Source: Amycolatopsis aidingensis
Lineage (GTDB): Bacteria > Actinomycetota > Actinomycetes > Mycobacteriales > Pseudonocardiaceae
DNA: 64,000 nt
Direction: 5' to 3'
NCBI RefSeq assembly: GCF_018885265.1
Contig: NZ_CP076538.1
Span: 806,001 to 870,000, forward strand
Shown here: piece after piece, positions 38,106-46,109 of the stretch
Layout: each line of letters begins with the position of its first letter
Numbering within the stretch: the first letter of the stretch is position 1
Notes under the pieces: generated by a model
Databases searched by the model: none
The model's input: only the letters and a program-made list of their open reading frames with translations
Told to the model about the DNA's origin: nothing
Program-made: the position numbers and the translations under genes

Positions 38106-38642
38106 TTAGCGCACCCAGCCGGTGTAGCGCTGCGTGGACGGTTTGCCGGGCCGTTCCGGGCGGGGTTCACGGCCAGGGCCGCGCAGTGCGGACCAGGCCG
38201 CCCGGACCAGCCATGCGTTGACCGAGCGCCCCTCCTTGCCCGCCGCCTCCTCGACCGCGGTCTTGAGCTGTTCGGGCAGCCGGAGGTTGAGCCGCACCAT
38301 GGCCCCTTCCTCGGCGCCCGGTGCGCCCTCGTGCGCCGCCGGGCCGGGGTCACCGGCATCGGCACCGCTCTCGGTGCCGCCCTCGGACGAGCGATCGGCT
38401 GGCGGCGGCTTCACGACGAAGTCCGGGTCCCGGCCGCGCAGCCGTAGTTCGATCGACCCCGGAGCCAGCTCGCGGGTGATCTCGTCGGCGGCACCGGACA
38501 AGGCTTCCAGCAAGGTCATCCGGATCGCCGACTCCAGTGATCCGGCCAGGCGCTCGATCAGCTCCCGAGCCTCGTCACCGCCGGTCTCGGCGAGCGCCGC
38601 GAGCTCGCGGCCGAGATTCTCCACATGGGGCGTCAGGTCCAT
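38106..38642 (-). CDS. Ribbon-helix-helix (HicB/Arc-like) DNA-binding protein, probable autoregulator
   Basis: 178 residues from ATG 38642; the frame is open to 38669 but the longer start would cover the operator. The N-terminal half is helical, followed by an acidic low-complexity linker and an RHH domain at about 113-150: V-R-L-N-L-R-L-P-E-Q-L-K-T-A-V-E-E-A-A and R-S-V-N-A-W-L-V-R-A. The basic proline-rich tail may contact DNA. No HicA-like toxin is adjacent, so it is more likely a repressor of the operon it heads (DUF4097, ABC exporter, P450) than a TA antitoxin. Direct-repeat operator sites lie just upstream. Confidence 0.82.
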   Translation of the reverse strand: MDLTPHVENLGRELAALAETGGDEARELIERLAGSLESAIRMTLLEALSGAADEITRELAPGSIELRLRGRDPDFVVKPPPADRSSEGGTESGADAGDPGPAAHEGAPGAEEGAMVRLNLRLPEQLKTAVEEAAGKEGRSVNAWLVRAAWSALRGPGREPRPERPGKPSTQRYTGWVR

Positions 38643-38652
38643 GACACCACTA

Positions 38653-38714
38653 TGGCACACATGTGGCACCTATGGAAACCGGGTTGGCTCAGATTGGTGC
38701 CACATATGTGCCAC
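38653..38714. promoter_or_regulatory. Paired direct-repeat operator upstream of the RHH gene
   Basis: On the plus strand 38697-38714 holds two GTGCCAC heptamers separated by four bases (ATAT), an 11-base phase. On the minus strand 38653-38669 holds GTGCCAC and GTGCCAT with the same four-base spacing (ATGT). The two sites are inverted relative to each other and lie 11-27 and 55-72 bases before the RHH start codon. Helically phased heptamer repeats are how RHH dimers commonly bind, so this is probably an autoregulatory operator. Confidence 0.7.
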
Positions 38715-38736
38715 GCGATGGTTGTGCAGGGCCAAC

Positions 38737-38873
38737 GCGTGCGCGTGGGGAGCAAACACGCGCGCGCAGACGGCAAACACGCCGGGCTGGTGTGTTTGCC
38801 GTCTGCATGCGCGCGTTTGCCGCTCACATCCGCGCGTTGGCTGTTCACATGCGCGCGTTGGCCGTTCGGCGAC
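38737..38873. repeat. Intergenic 21-bp repeat cluster D, inverted arrangement with hairpin
   Basis: Two units in one orientation (38737-38757, 38758-38778), a 15-base spacer, then three units in the opposite orientation (38794-38814, 38815-38835, 38836-38856) and a decaying fourth. The facing units form a perfect 15-bp stem (38766-38780 with 38792-38806) with an 11-base loop. It starts just beyond the stop codon of the leftward symporter gene and ends before the RHH promoter region, so it may terminate symporter transcripts. Confidence 0.88.
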
Positions 38874-38876
38874 GGG

Positions 38877-40202
38877 TCAGGCGGGGGTGGGGGCCTTGCC
38901 GGTGTCGCCGAGGAGCGGGGGCGGGGTCGCGGTGTTCAGCACCCCGTCGTCCAGCAGGCCCTCGCCGCGGGCAACCCAGGTCGGGATGGCGATCTGGCCG
39001 GTGACGTTGGTTGCGGTGCGGATCATGTCCAGGATTGGGTCGATGCCGTAGATGACGGCGATTCCGGTGGCGATCACCTCGGGCGGCAGGCCCAGCGTGC
39101 TCAGCGTGAGGGTGAGCATGGTGAACCAGCCGGTGACCCCCGCGGTGGCGATCGCGCCGAACACGGCGACCAGCACGATCAGCAGGTAGTCGCCGAAACC
39201 GAGGCCGATGCCGAACAGGTTCGCGATGAAGATGGTCGCGATCGCAGGGTAGACCGCGGCGCAGCCGTCCATCTTGGTCGTGGTGGCCAGCGGCACGGCG
39301 AAGCTCGCGTAGCCGGGGTCCACGCCGAGGTTCACCGCGGTCTGCCTGCTCAGCGGCAGGGTCGCCCCGGAGGAGCGGGAGACGAAGGCGAACTGGATCG
39401 CCGTCCAGGCCTTGCGGAAGAACCGCGCCGGGCTCACCCCGCCGACCAGGCGCAGCAGCAACGGGTACACCCCGAACAGCACCAGCAGCGTCCCGAGGTA
39501 GACGGCCGCGGTCAGGGACAGCAGCGGGCGGGCGAACTGCTCGCCGTAGGTGGCGAAAGCGTTGCCGATCAGGCCGAGCACGCCGATCGGGGCCAGCCGG
39601 ATGATCCAGCCGAGCACCTTCTGCACGATGTCGAACACGGCCTGGTTCACCGCGACGAACGGTTCCGCGCGCTCACCGAGGGCGTATACGGCGGCGCCGA
39701 CGGCCAGCGCGACCAGCACTACCTGGAGGATCTTCCCATCGGCGAAGGCCCCGAAGAGGTTGCTGGGCACCAGGTTGTTCAGCAGGTCGAGCCAGCTGCC
39801 CTGGTCGCGCTCGGCCAGCTCATCCACGGTCTCCTGCGCGGGTTGCAGTGAGATCCCACTGCCAGGGTTGATGATCCGGCCGACGGCGATGCCGATCAGC
39901 ACGGCGATGAACGAGGTGGTGGCGAACCACGCCACGGTCTTGCCGCCCAGCCGGGCCGCGGTCCGTGCCCCGCCCAGCCCGCGCAGGCTGGTGATGCCCA
40001 GCACGATCGCGGTGAACACCAGCGGCAGCACGGTGACCTGGAGCAGGTTGGCGAAGATCGTGCCGATCGTGTCCAGCGCGGTGACCAGCCAGTCCTGCCC
40101 GGTCTGCCGGGCGAGGAAGCCGAGCACCGCGCCGAGTACGAGCGCGGCGACCACCACCAGGCCGAAGACCTTGGGCTTGCGGTAGGTCCGTAGGAAAGAC
40201 AC
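38877..40202 (-). CDS. Dicarboxylate/amino acid:cation symporter (DAACS, DctA/GltP family)
   Basis: 441 residues with about eight membrane helices and two re-entrant loops. Family signatures are clear: S-R-S-S-G-A-T-L-P (serine-rich hairpin), T-T-T-K-M-D-G (NMDGT-type loop), and D-P-I-L-D-M-I-R-T-A-T-N-V-T-G in helix 8 that binds the substrate carboxylate. Takes up C4-dicarboxylates or acidic amino acids with Na+ or H+. Followed by repeat cluster D. Confidence 0.92.
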   Translation of the reverse strand: MSFLRTYRKPKVFGLVVVAALVLGAVLGFLARQTGQDWLVTALDTIGTIFANLLQVTVLPLVFTAIVLGITSLRGLGGARTAARLGGKTVAWFATTSFIAVLIGIAVGRIINPGSGISLQPAQETVDELAERDQGSWLDLLNNLVPSNLFGAFADGKILQVVLVALAVGAAVYALGERAEPFVAVNQAVFDIVQKVLGWIIRLAPIGVLGLIGNAFATYGEQFARPLLSLTAAVYLGTLLVLFGVYPLLLRLVGGVSPARFFRKAWTAIQFAFVSRSSGATLPLSRQTAVNLGVDPGYASFAVPLATTTKMDGCAAVYPAIATIFIANLFGIGLGFGDYLLIVLVAVFGAIATAGVTGWFTMLTLTLSTLGLPPEVIATGIAVIYGIDPILDMIRTATNVTGQIAIPTWVARGEGLLDDGVLNTATPPPLLGDTGKAPTPA

Positions 40203-40310
40203 GGTCAGCTCCGGGGTTGTGAAGGGTTTTTCGTCTGGCGCCGAGTGTGGTCAACGCCGGACGCCCGGAGGCTCTTCCGTCGCGGAACGCGTCCCAGGAT
40301 GTGGAACGTC

Positions 40311-40940
40311 TCAGCCGTCGCGGGACGGCCAGAAGTCGACGACGGTGAGCCCGACCTCGGCCAGCAATCGCCTGGTCAGCGGCAGGCTGATGCCGATCAC
40401 GCTGGAGGGGTCGCCGTCGATGCCCTGGACGAACCAGCCACCGAGCCCGTCCAGGGTGAACCCGCCAGCGACCTGGAAGGGCTCCCCGGTGCCGAGGTAG
40501 GCGTCCAGCTCCTGCTGGCTCGGCTCGGCGAACCGTACGGTGGTGGACTCGCTTCCGGTGGCGGTGACCCGCCCGCCCGCGCCGTCCAGCCTGAGCACGG
40601 CATGCCCGGTGATCAGCTCACCGGTGCGGCCCGCCATGGCCGCCCAGCGTTTCCTGGCCACCTCGGCGGTTCCCGGTTTGCCCACCAGCTCGCCACCGAT
40701 GAACAGCATCGAGTCGCAACCCACCACGACGGCCGCCGATCCGGTGCCCGCCGCCGTCTCCACCACCGCCTCGGCCTTCGCCAGGGCGAGGGCCGTGGTG
40801 ACCTGCTCGGGTGCGGCGCCGGTCAGGCCCGCGATGATCGCGTCCTCGTCCACCCCGGAGACGATGACGCTGGGTTCGATTCCGGCTGCACGCAGCACGG
40901 CGAGGCGGGCAGGGGACGCGGAGGCGAGTACGAAACGCAC
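40311..40940 (-). CDS. maf: Maf-like nucleotide pyrophosphatase
   Basis: 209 residues from GTG 40940; the longer open frame is upstream read-through. Maf motifs: L-A-S-A-S-P-A-R-L near the N terminus, G-V-D-E, G-C-D-S-M-L, G-K-P and a conserved G-I-D-G-D-P-S-S-V-I-G core with L-P-L near the end. A house-cleaning nucleoside triphosphate pyrophosphatase in the cytoplasm. Adjacent to acyl-CoA carboxylase genes as in mycobacteria (Rv3282). Confidence 0.92.
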   Translation of the reverse strand: MRFVLASASPARLAVLRAAGIEPSVIVSGVDEDAIIAGLTGAAPEQVTTALALAKAEAVVETAAGTGSAAVVVGCDSMLFIGGELVGKPGTAEVARKRWAAMAGRTGELITGHAVLRLDGAGGRVTATGSESTTVRFAEPSQQELDAYLGTGEPFQVAGGFTLDGLGGWFVQGIDGDPSSVIGISLPLTRRLLAEVGLTVVDFWPSRDG

Positions 40941-41073
40941 GCCGGGCAGCGTAGCGGCGTGGTGTGCCTGCGCGGTCGCCTGCTCCGTTCGGGCGGTACC
41001 GCGCGGTTCCGGACCCGGGTCAGCGGTGGTGCTCGCAGAATCGGCGCCCGGAGACAACAGGGGAGGTTGTTCC

Positions 41074-41748
41074 GTGACTCCACCCATTCGTACTCGCAAG
41101 GACGGCACCAAGTATCCGATCACACCGAAGAAGGGCGGGGGCATGATCGTGGCTGCTGCCGTGCTGGCGGGCGGGATGGCGGCGGCCGGTGGCGGTCTCG
41201 GTGCGGGCGGTGGCTCGGCCGGTACGGCGGCCGACTCCGTGCTGAGCCAGGACCTCCGTGCGCGCACCAGCAAGGGCAAGTCCGAGGCCAGGAACGGCCG
41301 GTACCGGCAGGCGTGGCGGCAACTGGGCTGGCGCGGGCTCAAGCGGTGGGGCGAGCAGGCCGCGAACTGCGCCGTGCACTCCTACGGCCAGGTGCGGGAG
41401 TTCTTCCTGCGTACGCCGTGCCGCTCACTGCGGCGCCGGTTGCTGCTGCTCGGGGACGATAAGGGGAACACGATCGTCGTGGCGATCGCCTGGGTGCGCA
41501 TGCCGGGCCGGGCCGAGGCGGGAAGCCTCAAGGAACTCGCCGACACACACGGGACCGGCAACGTGACCCCGCGCGCCGCCACGGCACTCGACCTCGCCGG
41601 GGTCCGGTTCACCGGCCGGTACTACCATTCCGACCGGCGCGCGGCCACCACCGTCATCGCGGAGGCGGAACCGGCGAGCGGGGCTCCGGATGGCGCGACC
41701 ATGGACGCGGTGGCCGAGATCGCCGTCCTGTTTCCCGCGCCGCGCTGA
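41074..41748 (+). CDS. Membrane-associated protein of unknown function
   Basis: 224 residues from GTG 41074, with GGGAGG eight bases upstream. A basic N terminus (R-T-R-K-D-G-T-K-Y-P-I-T-P-K-K) precedes one glycine/alanine-rich hydrophobic helix, then a basic linker and a C-terminal domain of about 130 residues with V-V-A-I-A-W-V-R-M-P and L-F-P-A-P-R. I do not recognise the family. Convergent with the DUF397/XRE pair (seven bases apart) and divergent from maf. Confidence 0.7.
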   Translation: MTPPIRTRKDGTKYPITPKKGGGMIVAAAVLAGGMAAAGGGLGAGGGSAGTAADSVLSQDLRARTSKGKSEARNGRYRQAWRQLGWRGLKRWGEQAANCAVHSYGQVREFFLRTPCRSLRRRLLLLGDDKGNTIVVAIAWVRMPGRAEAGSLKELADTHGTGNVTPRAATALDLAGVRFTGRYYHSDRRAATTVIAEAEPASGAPDGATMDAVAEIAVLFPAPR

Positions 41749-41754
41749 GGCGGG

Positions 41755-41984
41755 TCAGCGCAGGGTGGTGAGGAAGGCCCGCCAGGCGGGGGCGGGGAAC
41801 CAGAGGGCGCCGGTGTCCGGGGACTGGAGTCGCGCACGCCGGTGCGGTGGTCCCGCCTGCCGACTTCCACGCAGTCGCCGCCGTTGGAGCCGCTGTAGGA
41901 GGACCTGCACCAGGCGACCTCCACACAGGCACCGCCGTTGGCGGTGCTGTAGGAGGACCTGCGCCAGCTCAGGGGTTTGTCCAT
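41755..41984 (-). pseudogene. DUF397 protein with duplicated motif and a frameshift
   Basis: The frame opens W-R-R-S-S-Y-S-T-A-N-G-G-A-C-V-E-V-A and repeats the DUF397 signature at once as W-C-R-S-S-Y-S-G-S-N-G-G-D-C-V-E-V. After G-V-R-D-S it leaves the family frame at 41821-41828; inserting one base restores K-S-P-D-T-G-A-L-W-F-P and a natural end at 41755. DUF397 proteins are small partners of XRE/DUF5753 regulators, here the overlapping upstream gene. Either a single-base deletion or a sequencing error. Confidence 0.75.
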
Positions 41985-42607
41985 TGCTCCGCCACCTTCT
42001 CGATGAGTTCGATCGACTGCCGGGTGGACAGGGCATCGGCCCGGAACAGCTCGAACATCTGCCGCAGGCTTGCCACGTCCTCCGGCTGCTCGACCACGTT
42101 ACCCCGGAGCTGGTTGTCCACATACGCCATATCGCTGCCGCCGTCGAAACTGGCGATGATGAATGGGCCGTGAAGCATGGGCGGGTCGCCCTCGGTCAGT
42201 ACCCGCTGGCGTTCCAGGCGGACCTGGACCAGGTCCTCGTTCTTGAGCACCGCGCGGGCGTAGTCCGGGGTCTGGAGCAGGCCGTCAACCACCGTGGTTT
42301 GGAAGGACAGGATGGTGGTGGCGCGGGACTCGACCTCGATCCAGCGGTCCAGCCACTCGTGCGCCACCTCGCGAGCGACCAGCTCGGTCAGCAGGCGAGA
42401 CAGATAGCCGTTGCTGCCAAGAATCTCCTCGATCCGGGCCAGGTCCTCGGTCTTCGGCGACCGGCGGCCGGTCTCCCACATGGCGACCAGCGAATGCGAG
42501 ATGTACGCCTGCTGGGCCAGTGCTTCCTGGCTCAGCCCGCGGGAATCCCTGGCGAGCGCCAGTTCCCGTCCCCAGAACCGCAGCGCGTTGTCGCGTTTCG
42601 TGGCCAT
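41969..42607 (-). CDS. XRE-family regulator with shortened DUF5753 domain
   Basis: 212 residues. The N-terminal helix-turn-helix (residues about 10-70) has L-S-Q-E-A-L-A-Q-Q-A-Y-I-S-H-S-L-V-A-M-W-E, and the C-terminal part is DUF5753-like (F-Q-T-T-V-V-D-G-L-L-Q-T-P-D-Y-A-R-A-V and A-L-S-T-R-Q-S-I-E-L-I). Proteins of this kind are usually about 270-290 residues; here G-D-P-P-M-L is followed directly by H-G-P-F-I-I, skipping the segment that normally carries the R-R-P-V-G-G motif, an in-frame loss of about 50-60 residues. Overlaps the DUF397 gene by 16 bases. Confidence 0.85.
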   Translation of the reverse strand: MATKRDNALRFWGRELALARDSRGLSQEALAQQAYISHSLVAMWETGRRSPKTEDLARIEEILGSNGYLSRLLTELVAREVAHEWLDRWIEVESRATTILSFQTTVVDGLLQTPDYARAVLKNEDLVQVRLERQRVLTEGDPPMLHGPFIIASFDGGSDMAYVDNQLRGNVVEQPEDVASLRQMFELFRADALSTRQSIELIEKVAEQWTNP

Positions 42608-42629
42608 CCGGCCACCCTACGTAGCCAGT

Positions 42630-42854
42630 TCAGCCGGGGAGTCCGGAGGCGCGCCAGGCGCCCTCGCCGGGGCGCAGCTGGCGGCGCATGGCGGCGGCCG
42701 GGTCGGCCCAGCGGGAGCGGCGTGCCTGGCGGGCGGGGCCAGTGGAGCCACCGGACGAGGTCGCCGCGGCCAGTACGGCGGTCAGCGCGGCGAGCTCCAC
42801 GTCGTCGGGATTGCCGCGCACCACCCGCAACATCGGGGAGTCCTGGGTACTCAT
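42630..42854 (-). CDS. accE: Acyl-CoA carboxylase epsilon subunit
   Basis: 74 residues. The pattern L-R-V-V-R-G-N-P-D-D-V-E-L-A-A-L-T-A-V-L-A near the start and S-R-W-A-D-P-A-A-A-M-R at the end is typical of actinobacterial AccE, a small subunit that stabilises the alpha-beta carboxylase. Start at ATG 42854 with GAGG upstream (GTG 42860 is possible). It follows accD5 by 19 bases on the same strand, as in mycobacteria. Confidence 0.87.
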   Translation of the reverse strand: MSTQDSPMLRVVRGNPDDVELAALTAVLAAATSSGGSTGPARQARRSRWADPAAAMRRQLRPGEGAWRASGLPG

Positions 42855-42873
42855 GTCCACCTCACAGCGGATC

Positions 42874-44514
42874 TCACAGGGGGATGTTGCCGTGCTTCTT
42901 CGGCGGCTGGGTCTCGCGCTTGTCCCGCAGCAGGCGCAGCGCGTGGGCCACGTAGCCGCGGGTGTGCGCGGGCGGGATCACCGTGTCCACGTAACCGCGC
43001 TCGGCCGCGACGTAGGGGTTGCACAGGGTGTCCTCGTACTCCTGGATCAACCGCTCGCGCAGCGCCTCGACGTCCTCGCCCTCCTCGGTCGCCTTGGCCA
43101 GGGTCTTGCGGTGCACGATGTTCGCCGCGCCCTGCGCGCCCATCACCGCGATCTGCGCGGTCGGCCAGGCCACGTTGAAGTCGGCGCCGAGGTGCTTGGA
43201 GCCCATAACGTCATAGGCACCGCCGTAGGCCTTCCTGGTGATCACGGTGACCAGCGGGACGGTCGCCTCGGCGTAGGCGTAGATCAGCTTCGCCCCGCGC
43301 CGGATGATCCCGTTCCACTCCTGGTCGGTGCCGGGCAGGAAGCCTGGCACGTCCACGAAGGTCAGCACCGGCACGTTGAAGGCGTCGCAGGTGCGCACGA
43401 ACCGGGCCGCCTTCTCGGAGGCGTCGATGTCGAGGCAGCCTGCGAACTGGGTGGGCTGGTTGGCCACGACGCCGACGCTCTGCCCGTCCACCCGGCCGAA
43501 GCCGACCAGCACGTTCGGCGCGAACAGCTCGTGCACCTCGAGGAACTCGCCGTCGTCCACCACCCTGGTGATCACGTCGTGCATGTCGTAGGGCTGGTTG
43601 GGCGAGTCCGGGATCAGGGTGTCCAGCTCGCGGTCGGAGTCGGTCACCCCGTCGGCGACCGACTCGCCGGATGGCTCGGGCGCCTCGAACACCGGCGGCT
43701 CGGAGAGGTTGTTCGGCGGCAGGAAGGACAGCAGCTCCTTGACATAGGAGATGGCATCCTCCTCGTCCGCGCCGAGGTAGTGCGCGTTGCCGGACTTGCT
43801 GTTGTGCGTGCGGCCGCCGCCGAGGTCCTCGAAGGTGACCTCCTCGCCGGTCACCGTCTTGATCACGTCCGGGCCGGTGATGAACATGTGCGAGGTCTGG
43901 TCGACCATCACCACGAAGTCGGTCAGCGCGGGGGAGTACACATGCCCGCCAGCGTTCGCGCCCATGATCAGCGAGATCTGCGGGACCACGCCCGAGGCCT
44001 GGGTGTTGCGACGGAAGATCTCCCCGTAGAGCCCGAGCGAGACCACGCCCTCCTGGATGCGTGCGCCGCCGCCCTCGTTGATGCCGACGATCGGGCGGCC
44101 GGTCTTGATCGCAAGGTCCATCACCTTGACGATCTTCTCCCCGTACACCTCACCAAGGGAGCCGCCGAACACGGTGACGTCCTGGCTGAACACGCATACC
44201 GGGCGGCCGTCCACGGTGCCGTAGCCGGTCACCACGCCGTCGCCGTAGGGCCGGTTGGCGTCCTGGCCGAAGTTGGTCGAGCGGTGCCGGGCCAGCTCGT
44301 CCAGCTCGACGAAGGAGCCGGGGTCGAGCAGCAGGTCGATGCGTTCCCGCGCGGTCTTCTTGCCCTTCGCGTGCTGCCGCTCCACGGCCCTGGTCGACCC
44401 GGCGTGCACCGCCTCGGAGTACCGCAGGTACAGGTCGGCCAGCTTGCCCGCGGTGGTGTGAATGTCCGGTTCACCCTCCGGCGACGGCCCGATCGGCTCC
44501 GTTGCACTGCTCAT
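42874..44514 (-). CDS. accD5: Acyl-CoA carboxylase beta subunit, propionyl-CoA type
   Basis: 546 residues with the two carboxyltransferase domains: N-terminal acyl-CoA-binding [13 protein letters not shown] and [11 protein letters not shown]-terminal carboxybiotin-binding D-V-P-G-F-L-P-G and [15 protein letters not shown]. The aspartate in A-Y-D-V-M is, as I recall, the residue associated with propionyl-CoA preference in PccB/AccD5 (inference). Works with AccA3 and AccE. Transcribed leftward with accE; birA is divergent with an 83-base gap. Confidence 0.94.
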   Translation of the reverse strand: MSSATEPIGPSPEGEPDIHTTAGKLADLYLRYSEAVHAGSTRAVERQHAKGKKTARERIDLLLDPGSFVELDELARHRSTNFGQDANRPYGDGVVTGYGTVDGRPVCVFSQDVTVFGGSLGEVYGEKIVKVMDLAIKTGRPIVGINEGGGARIQEGVVSLGLYGEIFRRNTQASGVVPQISLIMGANAGGHVYSPALTDFVVMVDQTSHMFITGPDVIKTVTGEEVTFEDLGGGRTHNSKSGNAHYLGADEEDAISYVKELLSFLPPNNLSEPPVFEAPEPSGESVADGVTDSDRELDTLIPDSPNQPYDMHDVITRVVDDGEFLEVHELFAPNVLVGFGRVDGQSVGVVANQPTQFAGCLDIDASEKAARFVRTCDAFNVPVLTFVDVPGFLPGTDQEWNGIIRRGAKLIYAYAEATVPLVTVITRKAYGGAYDVMGSKHLGADFNVAWPTAQIAVMGAQGAANIVHRKTLAKATEEGEDVEALRERLIQEYEDTLCNPYVAAERGYVDTVIPPAHTRGYVAHALRLLRDKRETQPPKKHGNIPL

Positions 44515-44597
44515 GGACCGGCAGCTTAACTACCGTGGCGTTCGATTGTGGGCGTGGCGTCGGCCACGTCACCGTGGCAAAACATAAGGTGATGCCG

Positions 44598-45428
44598 ATG
44601 AACCAGCGCAAAGCCCCGATCGACGCGGCGCGGCTGCGGGCCGAGCTCGTCGCGCCAGTCGGCCCTTACGCCGCACTCGACGTGGTGGCCAGCACCGGCT
44701 CGACCAACGCGGACCTGCTGGCCGCGGTGCCCGAGGAGGCGGAGGACCGGACCGTGCTGCTCGCCGAGGAGCAGACGGCGGGCGCGGGCAGGCGAGGCCG
44801 CACCTGGCACTCGCCTGCGGGCGCCGGGATCTACTGCAGCGTGCTGCTGCGGCCCGCCGAGGTCTCCTTCGCCCGGCTCGGCTCGCTGGCCGTGGTCGCC
44901 GGGCTTGCCCTGATCGACCTGAGCACCGAACTGGGCGTGGACGCGGTGCTGAAGTGGCCGAACGACATGCTGGCCGGCCCGGACCGGGAGAAGTGCGCAG
45001 GCATCCTCTCCGAGGCGGCCGCCTCGGACGAGCGCGCGGTGGTGCTCGGCATGGGGGTGAACGTGCTGGCCGCGCCGCAGCCGGTGCCGCCGGGGCCCGG
45101 CGGGCTGGCGGCCACCTCGCTGCGCGAGCAGGGCGCGGCCACCACCGACCGCACCGAGCTGGCCCGGCTGCTGCTGCTCGCGCTGGCGGCAAGGGAGCGG
45201 CGCTGGCGACAGGCGGCCGGTGACCTGGAGCGGGCCGGGCTGCTGGCGGACTACCGCGCCCGCTGCGCCACGATCGGCCAGGAGGTCAAGATCGCTACCC
45301 CGGACGGTGCCACGCTGCTGGGCACCGCGGTGGACGTGGACGCGGCCGGTCAGCTGGTGCTGCAGACCGGCGAGGACGAACGCCGCACCATCTTCGCCGG
45401 GGACGTGGTTCACCTGCGCCAGGCCTGA
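44598..45428 (+). CDS. birA: Biotin--[acetyl-CoA-carboxylase] ligase
   Basis: 276 residues, monofunctional (no HTH domain). Biotin-protein ligase signatures G-A-G-R-R-G-R-T-W, a V-L-K-W-P-N-D core with catalytic lysine, and a small C-terminal SH3-like domain. It biotinylates the AccA3 carrier lysine. ATG 44598 is chosen over 44592 from the AAGG upstream. Divergent from accD5 as in mycobacteria. Confidence 0.93.
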   Translation: MNQRKAPIDAARLRAELVAPVGPYAALDVVASTGSTNADLLAAVPEEAEDRTVLLAEEQTAGAGRRGRTWHSPAGAGIYCSVLLRPAEVSFARLGSLAVVAGLALIDLSTELGVDAVLKWPNDMLAGPDREKCAGILSEAAASDERAVVLGMGVNVLAAPQPVPPGPGGLAATSLREQGAATTDRTELARLLLLALAARERRWRQAAGDLERAGLLADYRARCATIGQEVKIATPDGATLLGTAVDVDAAGQLVLQTGEDERRTIFAGDVVHLRQA

Positions 45429-45525
45429 GCCGGTATGTGCCAGGCTGTGCGGGTAGGAACGGCCGGGTCGGCCTACCGGCGGTACGGTATGCGCATCAGC
45501 GGTGCAAGCTCGGGGAGTGTTGCAG

Positions 45526-46104
45526 GTGGCTTATCCAGATGACCTGCTCAGCGAGGCGGAACAGGTAGTGGCGCACAAGCATCCGCACTTCAAGATGTTG
45601 ATCTTCCCGCTGTTCGTGCTGGTGGTGGTGCTCGGCGGCGGTATCTGGCTGGCCCTGCTGGCCAGGGACATCGAAGCGCCGTGGGACCTGGTGGCGCTGA
45701 TCGCCATCGGTGCCGTCGGGTTGCTGCTGCTGGTCTGGCTGGTGCTGGCGCCGATCGTGCGCTGGCGGACCACCCACTTCATCGTCACCACCGACCGGGT
45801 GATCGCCAGGGAAGGTGTGGTGAAGCGCACCGGCATCGACATCCCGATGGCCCGGATCAACAGCGTGCGGTTCGAGCACGGCCTTGTCGACCGGATCTTC
45901 GGCTGCGGCACGCTGATCATCGAGTCGGCATCGGACGAGCCGCTGAAGTTCGATGACATCCCCGGCGTCGAGCTGGTGCACACGCTGATCTACCGGCAGG
46001 TGAACGACAACCCGTACGACGACTTCGGCGCCCAGGACTACCAGGGTTACCAGGAGCTGAGCCCGCAGGACCCGTACGGCGAGGCGCCGGGACAGGGGCG
46101 CTGA
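45526..46104 (+). CDS. PH-domain (bPH2/YdbS-like) membrane protein
   Basis: 192 residues from GTG 45526 (GGGGAG upstream). Two membrane helices (about 28-50 and 60-82) are followed by a bacterial pleckstrin-homology-like domain: T-D-R-V-I-A-R-E-G-V, I-P-M-A-R-I-N-S-V and a conserved G-C-G-T-L-I-I-E-S-A. C-terminal tail acidic with Q-D-Y-Q-G-Y-Q. Equivalent by position to Rv3278c. Role unknown, probably membrane-associated scaffold. Confidence 0.87.
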   Translation: MAYPDDLLSEAEQVVAHKHPHFKMLIFPLFVLVVVLGGGIWLALLARDIEAPWDLVALIAIGAVGLLLLVWLVLAPIVRWRTTHFIVTTDRVIAREGVVKRTGIDIPMARINSVRFEHGLVDRIFGCGTLIIESASDEPLKFDDIPGVELVHTLIYRQVNDNPYDDFGAQDYQGYQELSPQDPYGEAPGQGR

Positions 46105-46109
46105 CCGAG

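Noticed and set aside
38106..38642. HicAB toxin-antitoxin system
   Set aside because: The RHH/HicB-like gene has no HicA-like gene beside it and heads an exporter operon.
34259..38642. Part of an antibiotic biosynthetic gene cluster
   Set aside because: No polyketide, peptide or other scaffold-building enzyme is near the P450 and exporter.
4649..38873. 21-bp repeats as a CRISPR array
   Set aside because: Units abut without unique spacers, each cluster has only two to five units, and no cas genes are present.
45450..45477. GGTAGG/CCTACC inverted repeat after birA as an attenuator
   Set aside because: Six-base stem with competing pairings and no leader peptide; too weak to call.
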